Assembly (NCBI GenBank): GCA_012719255.1
Contig: JAAYAS010000119.1
Coordinates: 1 to 14,969, forward strand
Length of the DNA stretch: 14,969 nucleotides
From: Microbacteriaceae bacterium
GTDB lineage: Bacteria > Actinomycetota > Actinomycetes > Actinomycetales > Microbacteriaceae
Direction: 5' to 3'
A model generated the notes under the pieces. It was given only the letters and a program-made list of their open reading frames with translations. It did not search any database and was not told where the DNA came from. Of the stretch, positions 6,048-12,425 are shown in pieces. The position numbers and the translations under genes were made by a program. The first letter of the stretch is position 1, and each line of letters starts with the position of its first letter.

Positions 6048-7691
6048 GTGGACAGCTTCAACTTCAGCCCGAGCATGCGCGGATACGCCCGTGAGGAGGT
6101 CGACGCCGCGGTGGCCGAGCTGCAGCGCCGGCTCTCCGACACCCAGCAGGCGCGCCAGCGCGCCGAGCGCGAGGCGCACGAGCAGCAGCAGCGGGCGGAG
6201 CGCCTCGAGCGCGAGCTGCGCGAGTCCGACTCCCCCACCTACGCGGGGCTCGGCACGAAGCTCGCCGGCACCCTCGCCACCGCCGAGGAGCAGGCCGAGC
6301 GGCTCGTGTCGGAGGCGAACCGCCAGGCCGACCGCATTCGCGCCGAGGCGCAGCAGGCGGCGCTGAAGATCCACGAGGATGCGAACGACTACGCCGAGCG
6401 CGTCACCTCCGAGGCCGACCTCTCGGCCCGCCGCGTCGCCTCGGAGGCGCAGTCGACGGCCGACCAGCTCGTCGAGAACGCGACGCAGGAGGCCGAGCTC
6501 ACGCGCCTCAACCAGGAGCGCGAGATCGAGTCGGTGAAGGACCAGATCACCGCCGAGCTGCGCGAGCTGCGCCACGCCACCGATCGCGAGATCGCCGCCG
6601 CGCAGGCCGAGTCGACCGAGCGCATCGCCCGCGAGCGCCAGCAGCACGAGCAGGAGCTCGCCGACGCGCTCGCGAAGCTCGCCGACGAGCAGCGCCGCTT
6701 CGAGGACCACCGCCTCTCGACGACCCGCGCCCTCGACGAGGCCCGCGAGGCCTTCGACCGCGAGCAGGTCGAGCGCCGCAACGCCCTCGAGCGCGAGCTC
6801 GGCGAGCGCCGCGCCGCCCAGGAGGCCGAGCTCGGCGAGGCCGAGGCGAAGTTCGCCCGCGAGACCACCGCCGCTCGCGAGGCGCTGAACGCCGAGCTGA
6901 GCCGCCTGCGCGCCGAGGCCGACACCGACCTCACCACCGCCCGCGCCGCGCTCGAGCGCCAGCTCGCCGCCGACCGCGAGACCACCGACCGCGAGCTCGC
7001 CGAGGCCCGCTCGACGACCGAGATCGAGCTCGCCGAGCTTCGCGCCGGCCTCGACCGCGAGCTCGCCGAGGAGCGGCAGCGCACCACCGCCGAGCTCGCC
7101 GAGCTGCGCGAGCGCACCCTCCGCGAGCTCGCCGAGGCCCGCAGCGCCCAGGAGGTCGAGCTCGCCGCCGAGCGCAACGAGTTCGAGCAGCAGCTCGTCG
7201 CCGCCGGCCGCAACGCCGAGGCCGCCGCGAAGCGGATGATCGACGAGGCCACCGAGCAGCTCGCCGACCTCAACCAGCGCAGCGAGCAGGTGCGCCGCGA
7301 GTCGGGTCGCATCACCGCCGATGCCCGCAAGCGCGCGCAGGAGACGATCCAGTCGGCCGAGCGCCAGGCCGCGAACCTCCTCGAGAACTCGAACCGGCAG
7401 GCGCGCGAGCGCGCCCGCGAGCTCGAGACCCGCACCACCCAGCAGATGGAGGAGGCCGAGCGCCGCCTCGGCGTGATCCGCGACGAGCGCGACGAGATCG
7501 CCGGCTACCTCGAGCAGATGCGCGCGGTGTTCCAGCAGTTGAACATCCCGGCGCCGCGGTTCGCCGGCGACGAGGAGGCCGACGAGGTCGGGGCCGAGTC
7601 CGACGCCGAGGCGCCCGCCGAGCCGGAGGCCGACGGCGACGACCGCGCCGGCGACGAGGCCGGGCCCCGCCCGGCGGGCGACGCAGGCTGA
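6048..7691 (+). CDS. DivIVA-motif, FilP/Scy-like coiled-coil protein
   Basis: A 547-residue protein, nearly all predicted helix. Residues 4-29 carry a DivIVA-type N-terminal motif (FSPSMRGYAREEVDAAVAEL). After a break near SPTYAGLG (62-69), residues 81-388 are 28 consecutive 11-residue repeats without a skip, best seen in TTDRELAEARS, TTEIELAELRA and RTLRELAEARS, with Leu recurring at position 6. From about 394 the pattern AKRMIDEA continues three residues out of register, and helix runs to about 500. An acidic Pro/Ala/Glu tail ends the protein. Hendecad coiled coils plus a DivIVA-like head resemble the Streptomyces FilP/Scy cytoskeletal proteins, some of which are mislabelled 'cellulose-binding'. 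The likely role is a polar or envelope scaffold; this is inference. It is followed 2 nt later by a permease gene, suggesting translational coupling. Confidence 0.85.
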   Translation: MDSFNFSPSMRGYAREEVDAAVAELQRRLSDTQQARQRAEREAHEQQQRAERLERELRESDSPTYAGLGTKLAGTLATAEEQAERLVSEANRQADRIRAEAQQAALKIHEDANDYAERVTSEADLSARRVASEAQSTADQLVENATQEAELTRLNQEREIESVKDQITAELRELRHATDREIAAAQAESTERIARERQQHEQELADALAKLADEQRRFEDHRLSTTRALDEAREAFDREQVERRNALERELGERRAAQEAELGEAEAKFARETTAAREALNAELSRLRAEADTDLTTARAALERQLAADRETTDRELAEARSTTEIELAELRAGLDRELAEERQRTTAELAELRERTLRELAEARSAQEVELAAERNEFEQQLVAAGRNAEAAAKRMIDEATEQLADLNQRSEQVRRESGRITADARKRAQETIQSAERQAANLLENSNRQARERARELETRTTQQMEEAERRLGVIRDERDEIAGYLEQMRAVFQQLNIPAPRFAGDEEADEVGAESDAEAPAEPEADGDDRAGDEAGPRPAGDAG

Positions 7692-7693
7692 CC

Positions 7694-8740
7694 ATGCTGA
7701 ACGACAGCCCGTTCCGGGTAGGGTTCGTCGGCGCCATCGGCGTGCTGCTCGCGATCATGCTCGCCGGCATGGTCGCCTCGCTGTCGACGGTGCTCACCTA
7801 CATCGGCGCGGCGCTCTTCCTCGCGCTCGGCTTCGAGCCGCTCATCGCGTGGCTCGAGCGGCGCCGCTGGCCCCGCGGCGTCGCCATGCTCACGGCGATC
7901 ACCGCCGTGCTCGGCATCGGCGCGCTCGTCGTCTGGGCGATCGTGCCGCAGGTGACGCAGCAGGTGAACGAGTTCACGGTGCGCTACGGCGCGATCGTCA
8001 CCGAGCTGATGACCTCGAACATCGTCGAGTGGCTGCAGTCGACCTTCCCCGCGCTCGACGTGCCGACGCTCATCGCCGAGGGCTCGGCGTGGCTGCAGCG
8101 CAACGCCGGATCGATCACCGGCGGCGTGCTCCAGGTCGGCGTCGGCATCGTCAACGCGCTGTTCGGCACGCTCATCGTCTTCATCCTGATGATCTACTTC
8201 GTCACCTCGATGAACTCGGTGAAGCGCGCCTTCTACCAGCTCGCCCCGGCCTCGAAGCGGCCCCGCATCGCCGAGCTCACCGAGGCGGTCACCGGCTCGG
8301 TGGGCAAGTACGTGGTCGGCCAGATCGGCCTCGCGAGCATCAACGGCGTGCTGAGCTTCGTGTTCCTCAGCATCATCGGCGCCTCGATGCCGGCGGTGTT
8401 CGCGGTGCTCGCCTTCCTCGGCTCGCTCATCCCGATGGTCGGCACGATCAGCGCATCGACGATCATCGTGCTCGCGCAGCTGCTCCTCAACGACCCCGGC
8501 TCGGCGACCTGGTGGGTCGCCGCGACCTACTACCTCGTCTACATGCAGGTCGAGGCCTACGTGATCTCGCCGCGCATCATGTCGAGCGCCGTGAAGATCC
8601 CCGGCGCGATCGTCGTCATCGCGGCGCTCACCGGCGGCACCCTGCTCGGCCTGCTCGGCGCGCTCATCGCGATCCCGGTGGCCGCGAGCCTGCTGATCAT
8701 CGTGCGCGAGGTCGTCGTCCCGCACCAGAACGAGCACTGA
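7694..8740 (+). CDS. AI-2E family transporter (TqsA/PerM-like permease)
   Basis: A 348-residue integral membrane protein of normal length for the AI-2E family. Hydrophobic segments lie at about 9-29, 31-50, 62-84, 145-172, 209-230, 235-262, 270-285 and 304-337, with a poorly hydrophobic stretch at 85-144 that is typical of the family. Family-like sequence includes VGQIGLASINGVLS, PMVGTISAST and YVISPRIMSS near the C-terminus. Named members export autoinducer-2 or have been proposed to move ions or other solutes, so the substrate cannot be read from sequence; I saw no luxS in the window. The ATG lies 2 nt after the stop of the coiled-coil gene, so the two genes probably share an mRNA and their translation may be coupled. 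The 3' end converges on a small gene 51 nt away. Confidence 0.9.
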   Translation: MLNDSPFRVGFVGAIGVLLAIMLAGMVASLSTVLTYIGAALFLALGFEPLIAWLERRRWPRGVAMLTAITAVLGIGALVVWAIVPQVTQQVNEFTVRYGAIVTELMTSNIVEWLQSTFPALDVPTLIAEGSAWLQRNAGSITGGVLQVGVGIVNALFGTLIVFILMIYFVTSMNSVKRAFYQLAPASKRPRIAELTEAVTGSVGKYVVGQIGLASINGVLSFVFLSIIGASMPAVFAVLAFLGSLIPMVGTISASTIIVLAQLLLNDPGSATWWVAATYYLVYMQVEAYVISPRIMSSAVKIPGAIVVIAALTGGTLLGLLGALIAIPVAASLLIIVREVVVPHQNEH

Positions 8741-8791
8741 GCGCGCCCGCCCCGCCGCTCCCCCGCCATCCGCCGCCCTCGGCGCGCCGGG

Positions 8792-9115
8792 TCAGGCCGA
8801 GCGCCAGCAGGGCGCGTGCCAGTGCCGTCGGTCGGCGAGCGCCGACTCGTCGCCCATGATGCTGTCGGCCCGCCAGACGGCGACGTGCGCGACGCCGATG
8901 CCGACGTCGCGGCCGCAGCCCGGGCAGATGCAGGTCTTCTGCGCCCGCTCGGGGCGGATCGGCTGCACGGTGTACTGGATGCCGCGGCGGGTCTCGACGC
9001 GCCGGGCGCCGCCCATCAGCCGCTCGACGTCGAGCGGCACGTGCTCGGCGGCGTGCTTCGACGTCCGCCGCCGCTGATCGCCGCGACGGGAGCGGGAGCG
9101 GTTCGAGCGGGCCAT
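8792..9115 (-). CDS. Small conserved actinobacterial protein with predicted zinc-binding Cys/His cluster
   Basis: A 107-residue protein. Residues 1-20 are strongly basic (MARSNRSRSRRGDQRRR). The second half has a C62-x-C64-x2-C67 knuckle (TCICPGCGRDVGIGVAHV) and a second cluster H98-W-H100-x2-C103 (RHWHAPCW), together enough ligands for a zinc site of treble-clef or HNH-like type. Similar proteins in actinobacteria are often labelled 'ATP/GTP-binding protein'; I see no P-loop here and would not use that name. The basic tail suggests nucleic acid or ribosome contact, as inference only. The start is ATG at 9115-9113 with a TACACT -10 exactly 7 nt upstream and no Shine-Dalgarno, so the mRNA is probably leaderless. 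The gene is transcribed away from the transglycosylase-like gene's terminator, probably on its own. Confidence 0.8.
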   Translation of the reverse strand: MARSNRSRSRRGDQRRRTSKHAAEHVPLDVERLMGGARRVETRRGIQYTVQPIRPERAQKTCICPGCGRDVGIGVAHVAVWRADSIMGDESALADRRHWHAPCWRSA

Positions 9116-9122
9116 GCCGGCC

Positions 9123-9128
9123 AGTGTA
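9123..9128 (-). promoter_or_regulatory. -10 element of a leaderless promoter
   Basis: TACACT on the minus strand, then 7 nt, then the ATG at 9115. This spacing puts the transcription start at or next to the A of the start codon. No -35 match is seen at 17-18 bp. Confidence 0.6.
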
Positions 9129-9225
9129 GCCAGCCGCGCGGACGGCGCCGCGGCGCCGGGCGCCCTCGTCGCCCGGCCGCGCCCGGCGCGCCGGAGCGAT
9201 CGCCCGGCAGGGCCCGGAAACGGCG

Positions 9226-9262
9226 CGACGCGGGCCCGGCTCGCGCTCTCGGGCCCGCGTCG
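9226..9262 (-). terminator. Terminator hairpin after the transglycosylase-like gene
   Basis: A perfect 13-bp inverted repeat (9226-9238 and 9250-9262) with an 11-nt loop. It begins 26 nt beyond the stop codon at 9291-9289 in the direction of transcription and separates this gene from the small zinc-type gene. The rest of 9116-9288 is GC-rich filler with short palindromes and no ORF I would support. Confidence 0.7.
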
Positions 9263-9288
9263 ACGAGGGGTCGCGGGATGCTCGGGGT

Positions 9289-10014
9289 CTAGTACCAGCC
9301 GTTGCCCTGCGTGAACTTGAAGTCGTAGGCGCCGCACGGCGAGCCGTACACGCCGACCATGTAGTCGATCGACCAGGCGATCTGGGTGGCGGGGTTCGTC
9401 GCCCAATCGGCGCCGTGCGAGGCCATCTTGCTGCCGGGCAGGGCCTGCGGGATGCCGTAGGCGCCCGAGTACGGGTTCTGGGCGTAGGGGTTCCAGCCCG
9501 ACTCCTGCGAGATGATCGCGTCGTAGCAGCCCCACTGGTCGGCCATGCCGCGCGCGGCGAGCATGCTCTGCGCGATGCCCTGCGGCGACTCGCCGGTGTA
9601 GGTGCCGCCGCCGGTCGGGTACTCGGGCTCCGAGGCGCCGGTGCCGGCCGACTCGTCGGCGCCGGTGGACTCCCACTCGCCCTCGTCCGGCTCGGACGCG
9701 GGCTCCGGCGCGGGCTCCGGCTCGGGCTCGGGCTCGAGCTCGAGGCTCACCTGCTCGTCGCGCTGCGGCGCGGCGGCCTCGACGAGGCTCGCCTGGAAGG
9801 TCTGGGGCTGGGCGGCGGCGAGCTCGGCCACGCTGGGGAGCTCGACGGCGGCCGCCTGGGCCGGGGGCTGCACGATCGACGACTGCACGACGCCGGTGAG
9901 CGCGAGGCCCGCGACGGCGCAGCCGGCGACGACGCTCGCGATGGCGCGCTTGCGACGGGCCGCCAGCAGGACGGCGGGCTTCGGGGCGCGGATGGCTCCG
10001 GTGCGCTGCATCAT
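9289..10014 (-). CDS. Secreted transglycosylase-like protein (aggregation-promoting-factor C-terminal type)
   Basis: A predicted 241-residue exported protein. The N-terminus has a basic stretch RRKR (20-23), a hydrophobic core (about 25-46) and a likely signal-peptidase site near PAQA-A (52-56). A Glu/Pro-rich spacer follows (about 92-112). Residues about 144-241 form the enzymatic-type domain: CYDAIISQESGWNPYAQN, GAYGIPQALPG and a C-terminal FKFTQGNGWY, matching the lysozyme/SLT-like domain of aggregation-promoting factors and Rpf-like proteins. Glu171 is the likely catalytic acid, and Cys163 and Cys227 could form a disulfide. No LysM or G5 wall-binding domain is seen. Expected role: peptidoglycan cleavage or remodelling outside the membrane. 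ATG at 10014-10012 has GAGAGG about 10 nt upstream; ATG at 10011 is an equally possible start. It has its own promoter and terminator. Confidence 0.85.
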   Translation of the reverse strand: MMQRTGAIRAPKPAVLLAARRKRAIASVVAGCAVAGLALTGVVQSSIVQPPAQAAAVELPSVAELAAAQPQTFQASLVEAAAPQRDEQVSLELEPEPEPEPAPEPASEPDEGEWESTGADESAGTGASEPEYPTGGGTYTGESPQGIAQSMLAARGMADQWGCYDAIISQESGWNPYAQNPYSGAYGIPQALPGSKMASHGADWATNPATQIAWSIDYMVGVYGSPCGAYDFKFTQGNGWY

Positions 10015-10051
10015 GTCGGGTTCGCCTCTCGTCGGAAGAACAACGTCACCA

Positions 10052-10080
10052 ACGATAACGGAATGATCACAGAAGGGCAA
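10052..10080 (-). promoter_or_regulatory. Promoter of the transglycosylase-like gene
   Basis: On the minus strand, TTGCCC (10080-10075), a 17-nt spacer, then TATCGT (10057-10052). This is the best complete -35/-10 pair in the window and lies in a locally AT-richer patch. The predicted transcript starts near 10045, leaving a leader of about 30 nt with the GAGAGG site. The leader is too short for a ydaO/c-di-AMP riboswitch, which precedes some related wall-hydrolase genes. Confidence 0.6.
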
Positions 10081-10098
10081 CGGATTCATCGCACGATG

Positions 10099-10134
10099 GA
10101 TCGGCCCGCAGGCGTCCCGGGGCCAGTGCCGATC
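10099..10134 (-). terminator. Possible weak terminator of the DivIVA-repeat gene
   Basis: A 7-bp inverted repeat GATCGGC/GCCGATC with a 22-nt GC-rich loop overlaps the TGA of the DivIVA-repeat gene. It is short and loose, so read-through towards the transglycosylase-like gene is possible. Confidence 0.3.
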
Positions 10135-10696
10135 AGCGGATGGCGAGCATCACGTCGACGAGCGCGTCGATGAGCAGGTCGACCTGCCCCTCGTCGTACC
10201 CGCGCCGCTTCGGCGTGAACGCGACGCCGCGCGCCTCGCGCAGCGTCATCGAGCTCTGGCCGCGGAGGAACGACTCGACCCGCTCGCAGAACTCGTCGAC
10301 CTCGGCGACGGCGTAGCCGCGCTGGAACGCGCTCACCCGCTCGAAGCGGTCGCCGGCGGGGCGCTGCACGCGCTTGAGCACGGCGCGGGCGGCGTCCTTC
10401 GTCTCGGCGAGATAGGCGTCCTTGCCCATCTCCGCGATGCGCTCCTCGCGCTCGCGCACGGCCACCGCATCCTCGAGCCGCTCGAGGGCGGCGTCGACGT
10501 GCGGCGCCGAGTAGCCCTGCTTGCGCATCGTGAACGCGGTGTGCCGGATGCTCTTCGCCGTGAGCCGCTTGCCGCCCGAGCCGTTGTCGAAGTTCTCGTA
10601 CCGCTCGCGCGCGACGCGCAGGGCGCGGTCGACCTCGGCGCGGTCGTAGCCGAACTGTCCGCGGGGCGCTTTGGGGAATGGGGCTGGCGCAGTCAC
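10133..10696 (-). CDS. DivIVA-domain repeat protein
   Basis: A 187-residue cytoplasmic protein made of a duplicated DivIVA-type unit. Four GY-x4-VD motifs occur: GYDRAEVD (16-23), GYSAPHVD (61-68), GYAVAEVD (127-134) and GYDEGQVD (166-173). The first and third open a unit; the second and fourth follow a shared stretch (LTAKSIRHTAF at 44-54, MTLREARGVAF at 150-160). This fits the actinobacterial DivIVA-repeat family, presumed to associate with membrane or cell poles through the GY motif; its function is not established. I chose GTG 10696 because a -35/-10 pair places the transcription start near it; ATG at 10714 in the same frame would add six residues but lies upstream of that transcription start and also lacks a ribosome-binding site. 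It follows cdsA by 13-31 nt and may also be read through from it. Confidence 0.8.
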   Translation of the reverse strand: MTAPAPFPKAPRGQFGYDRAEVDRALRVARERYENFDNGSGGKRLTAKSIRHTAFTMRKQGYSAPHVDAALERLEDAVAVREREERIAEMGKDAYLAETKDAARAVLKRVQRPAGDRFERVSAFQRGYAVAEVDEFCERVESFLRGQSSMTLREARGVAFTPKRRGYDEGQVDLLIDALVDVMLAIR

Positions 10697-10702
10697 GTCA
10701 CC

Positions 10703-10731
10703 ATTGTGCCCCATCGCCGACGGACGGTCAG
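10703..10731 (-). promoter_or_regulatory. Leaderless promoter of the DivIVA-repeat gene overlapping the cdsA stop
   Basis: Minus strand: CTGACC (10731-10726), 17-nt spacer, CACAAT (10708-10703), then 6 nt to GTG 10696. The -35 contains the cdsA TGA. Four of six -35 bases match TTGACA, and the -10 differs from TACAAT by one base. Confidence 0.5.
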
Positions 10732-11759
10732 CCGAGGCGCCCGGCGAGGTCGGTGAGCGGCGTCGACCAGAAGTAGAGCGCGAACGCCATGGCGCCCGAG
10801 GGGAGCATCGAGTCGAGCCGGTCGAAGAAGCCGCCGTGGCCCGGCAGCCAGTTCGACATGTCCTTCACCCCGAGGTCGCGCTTCACCATCGACTCGCTGA
10901 GGTCGCCGGCGACCGCCGTCACGGTGATCGTCGCGCCCATGATGACGCCGAACCACCAGGGCAGCTCGAGGATGAACAGGCACGCGACCACGGCCATCCC
11001 GATCGAGGCGAGCCCGCCGCCGATGATGCCCTCCCAGGTCTTGCCGGGGCTGATGCGCGGGGCGAGCTTCGTGCGCCCGAAGCGCATGCCGGTCGCGTAG
11101 GCGCCGGTGTCGACGCAGATGACGACGAGGATGAACGCGAGCACCCACAGCTCGCCGCGCGGCTGGGCGGCGAGCATCACCGTGAACGAGCCGAGGAACG
11201 TCGCGTAGAACTGCACGAACGCCGCCGACGAGGCGTCGACGACGAGCGATTCGCGCGAGAGCCGGGCCCGCAGCCGGGCCGCGTCGACGACGCGCCAGAG
11301 CACGACCACGACGAGCCCGCCGAGCAGCGCGAACCACTGGCCGGCCGGGCCCGTGAAGAAGGCGATCGGCACCACCGCGGCGGCGGCGAGCGCCGACGGC
11401 ACGCGGGGCACGTGCCGGCCCGAGGCGCGCATCGCGGTGGCGAGCTCGACGACGAGCAGCACGACGAGCGCGGTGCCGAAGAGCACGAACCAGCGCTCGT
11501 CGAACAGCAGCGACGCGACCGCGAGCCCGCCGAGGAGCACCGCGACGCCGATCGCGCTGAACAGGTTGCGCCCGGAGCGCTCGTTGACGCGCGCGTTGAT
11601 GCGCCGCACCCGGGCGGCGATGCGCTGCGCGTCGGAGACCGGGACGACGCCGGGCGCCGCGGTTCCGACGCCCTCGGCGAGCGGACCGGCGGGGTCGACG
11701 AAGGGCGGGACGACGAGTTCCTCGTCGCCCCGCCCTCGCTGATCGTCGTTCGGCGCCAT
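10728..11759 (-). CDS. cdsA: Phosphatidate cytidylyltransferase (CDP-diacylglycerol synthase)
   Basis: Makes CDP-diacylglycerol from phosphatidate and CTP in the inner membrane, the branch point for phosphatidylglycerol, cardiolipin and phosphatidylinositol lipids. 343 residues with several hydrophobic segments from about 64 to 335. The family signature is complete in the C-terminal third: SPGKTWEG (237-244), GDLSES (285-290), KRDLGVKD (293-300), LPGHGG (305-310) and DRLDS (313-317), including the acidic residues that bind metal. A hydrophilic Pro/Asp-rich N-terminal extension of about 60 residues precedes the first membrane segment. ATG at 11759-11757 lies 18 nt after the frr stop, with only a weak ribosome-binding site; co-transcription with pyrH and frr is likely. 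Confidence 0.95.
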   Translation of the reverse strand: MAPNDDQRGRGDEELVVPPFVDPAGPLAEGVGTAAPGVVPVSDAQRIAARVRRINARVNERSGRNLFSAIGVAVLLGGLAVASLLFDERWFVLFGTALVVLLVVELATAMRASGRHVPRVPSALAAAAVVPIAFFTGPAGQWFALLGGLVVVVLWRVVDAARLRARLSRESLVVDASSAAFVQFYATFLGSFTVMLAAQPRGELWVLAFILVVICVDTGAYATGMRFGRTKLAPRISPGKTWEGIIGGGLASIGMAVVACLFILELPWWFGVIMGATITVTAVAGDLSESMVKRDLGVKDMSNWLPGHGGFFDRLDSMLPSGAMAFALYFWSTPLTDLAGRLG

Positions 11760-11777
11760 CCGCGGAGGTCCCGTGGC

Positions 11778-12332
11778 TCAGACCTCGAGCAGGTCGGCTT
11801 CCTTGGCCTTCAGCGCGTCGTCGATGCGGTCGACGAACTGCTTCGTGAGCTTGTCGAGCTCCTTCTCGGCGCGGGCGACGTCGTCCTCGCCGACCTCCGA
11901 GACGAGCGCGTCGAGGTCGGTCTTCGCCTTGCGGCGCACGTTGCGCACGGCGATGCGCGCCTCCTCGGCGCGGTCGCGGGCGAGCTTGACGTACTCCTGG
12001 CGGCGCTCCTTGGTGAGCTCGGGCATGACCACGCGGATGAGGTTGCCGTCGTTGTTCGGGTTCACGCCGAGGTTCTGCTGGGCGACGATCGCCTTCTCGA
12101 TCTCCTTCAGCGCCGACTTGTCGTAGGGCGTGATGACGAGCATCCGCGCCTCGGGCACCTGCAGCGAGGCGAGCTGGCCGAGCGGCGTCGGGGTGCCGTA
12201 GTAGTCGACCGGGATGCGGTCGAACAGCGCCGGGTTGGCGCGGCCGGTGCGGATGGTGCCGAACTGCTCGTGGGCGTGCTCGACGGCGCGCTCCATCTTG
12301 TCGGTCGTCTCGGCGAGTACCTCGGAGATCAC
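11778..12332 (-). CDS. frr: Ribosome recycling factor
   Basis: Splits post-termination ribosomes together with EF-G. 184 residues, the usual size. Typical sequence: VISEVLAETTDKMERAVEH at the start, the RTGRANP signature, PYDKSALKEIEKAI, NPNNDGN, LTKERRQEYVKLA and a long charged C-terminal helix. I chose GTG at 12332-12330 because AAAGGA sits 6 nt upstream and the protein then begins where the family does; an upstream ATG at 12365 would add 11 atypical residues that run across the ribosome-binding site. It lies 93 nt after pyrH and 18 nt before cdsA on the same strand, the conserved pyrH-frr-cdsA order. Confidence 0.97.
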   Translation of the reverse strand: MISEVLAETTDKMERAVEHAHEQFGTIRTGRANPALFDRIPVDYYGTPTPLGQLASLQVPEARMLVITPYDKSALKEIEKAIVAQQNLGVNPNNDGNLIRVVMPELTKERRQEYVKLARDRAEEARIAVRNVRRKAKTDLDALVSEVGEDDVARAEKELDKLTKQFVDRIDDALKAKEADLLEV

Positions 12333-12338
12333 AGGGTG

Positions 12339-12344
12339 TCCTTT
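12339..12344 (-). promoter_or_regulatory. Ribosome-binding site deciding the frr GTG start
   Basis: AAAGGA lies 6 nt before GTG 12332. It would be inside the coding region if the longer ATG-initiated frame were used, so the GTG start is preferred. Confidence 0.75.
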
Positions 12345-12425
12345 CGCTGCTGCGGTCGGCCCCATCCTACTTGCGGGCGGGCCGGGCCACGGCGGGTGGG
12401 CGGGCGGTTCGGGCGCGGGCGCGGG

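Noticed and set aside
6288..7211. The coiled-coil repeats as a DNA tandem repeat or slippage array
   Set aside because: The 33-base units differ extensively at DNA level; the periodicity is in the protein, so recent DNA amplification is not supported.
7505..8737. A 410-codon minus-strand frame opposite the AI-2E permease gene
   Set aside because: It has Asp/His/Arg-rich low-information sequence; the plus-strand frame has clear membrane helices and family motifs.
8741..8791. A terminator between the AI-2E gene and the small zinc-type gene
   Set aside because: Only a 7-bp GCGCGCC/GGCGCGC match with a loop of about 30 nt is visible, which is expected by chance in such GC-rich DNA.
8792..9676. 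A 294-residue version of the small zinc-type protein
   Set aside because: Upstream of ATG 9115 the reading is Arg/Gly shadow sequence overlapping the transglycosylase-like gene and crossing a terminator; only the last 107 codons look like protein.
10015..10132. A ydaO/c-di-AMP riboswitch before the transglycosylase-like gene
   Set aside because: The leader after the predicted promoter is only about 30 nt, and the whole gap of 118 nt is shorter than this riboswitch; I do not see its conserved helices.
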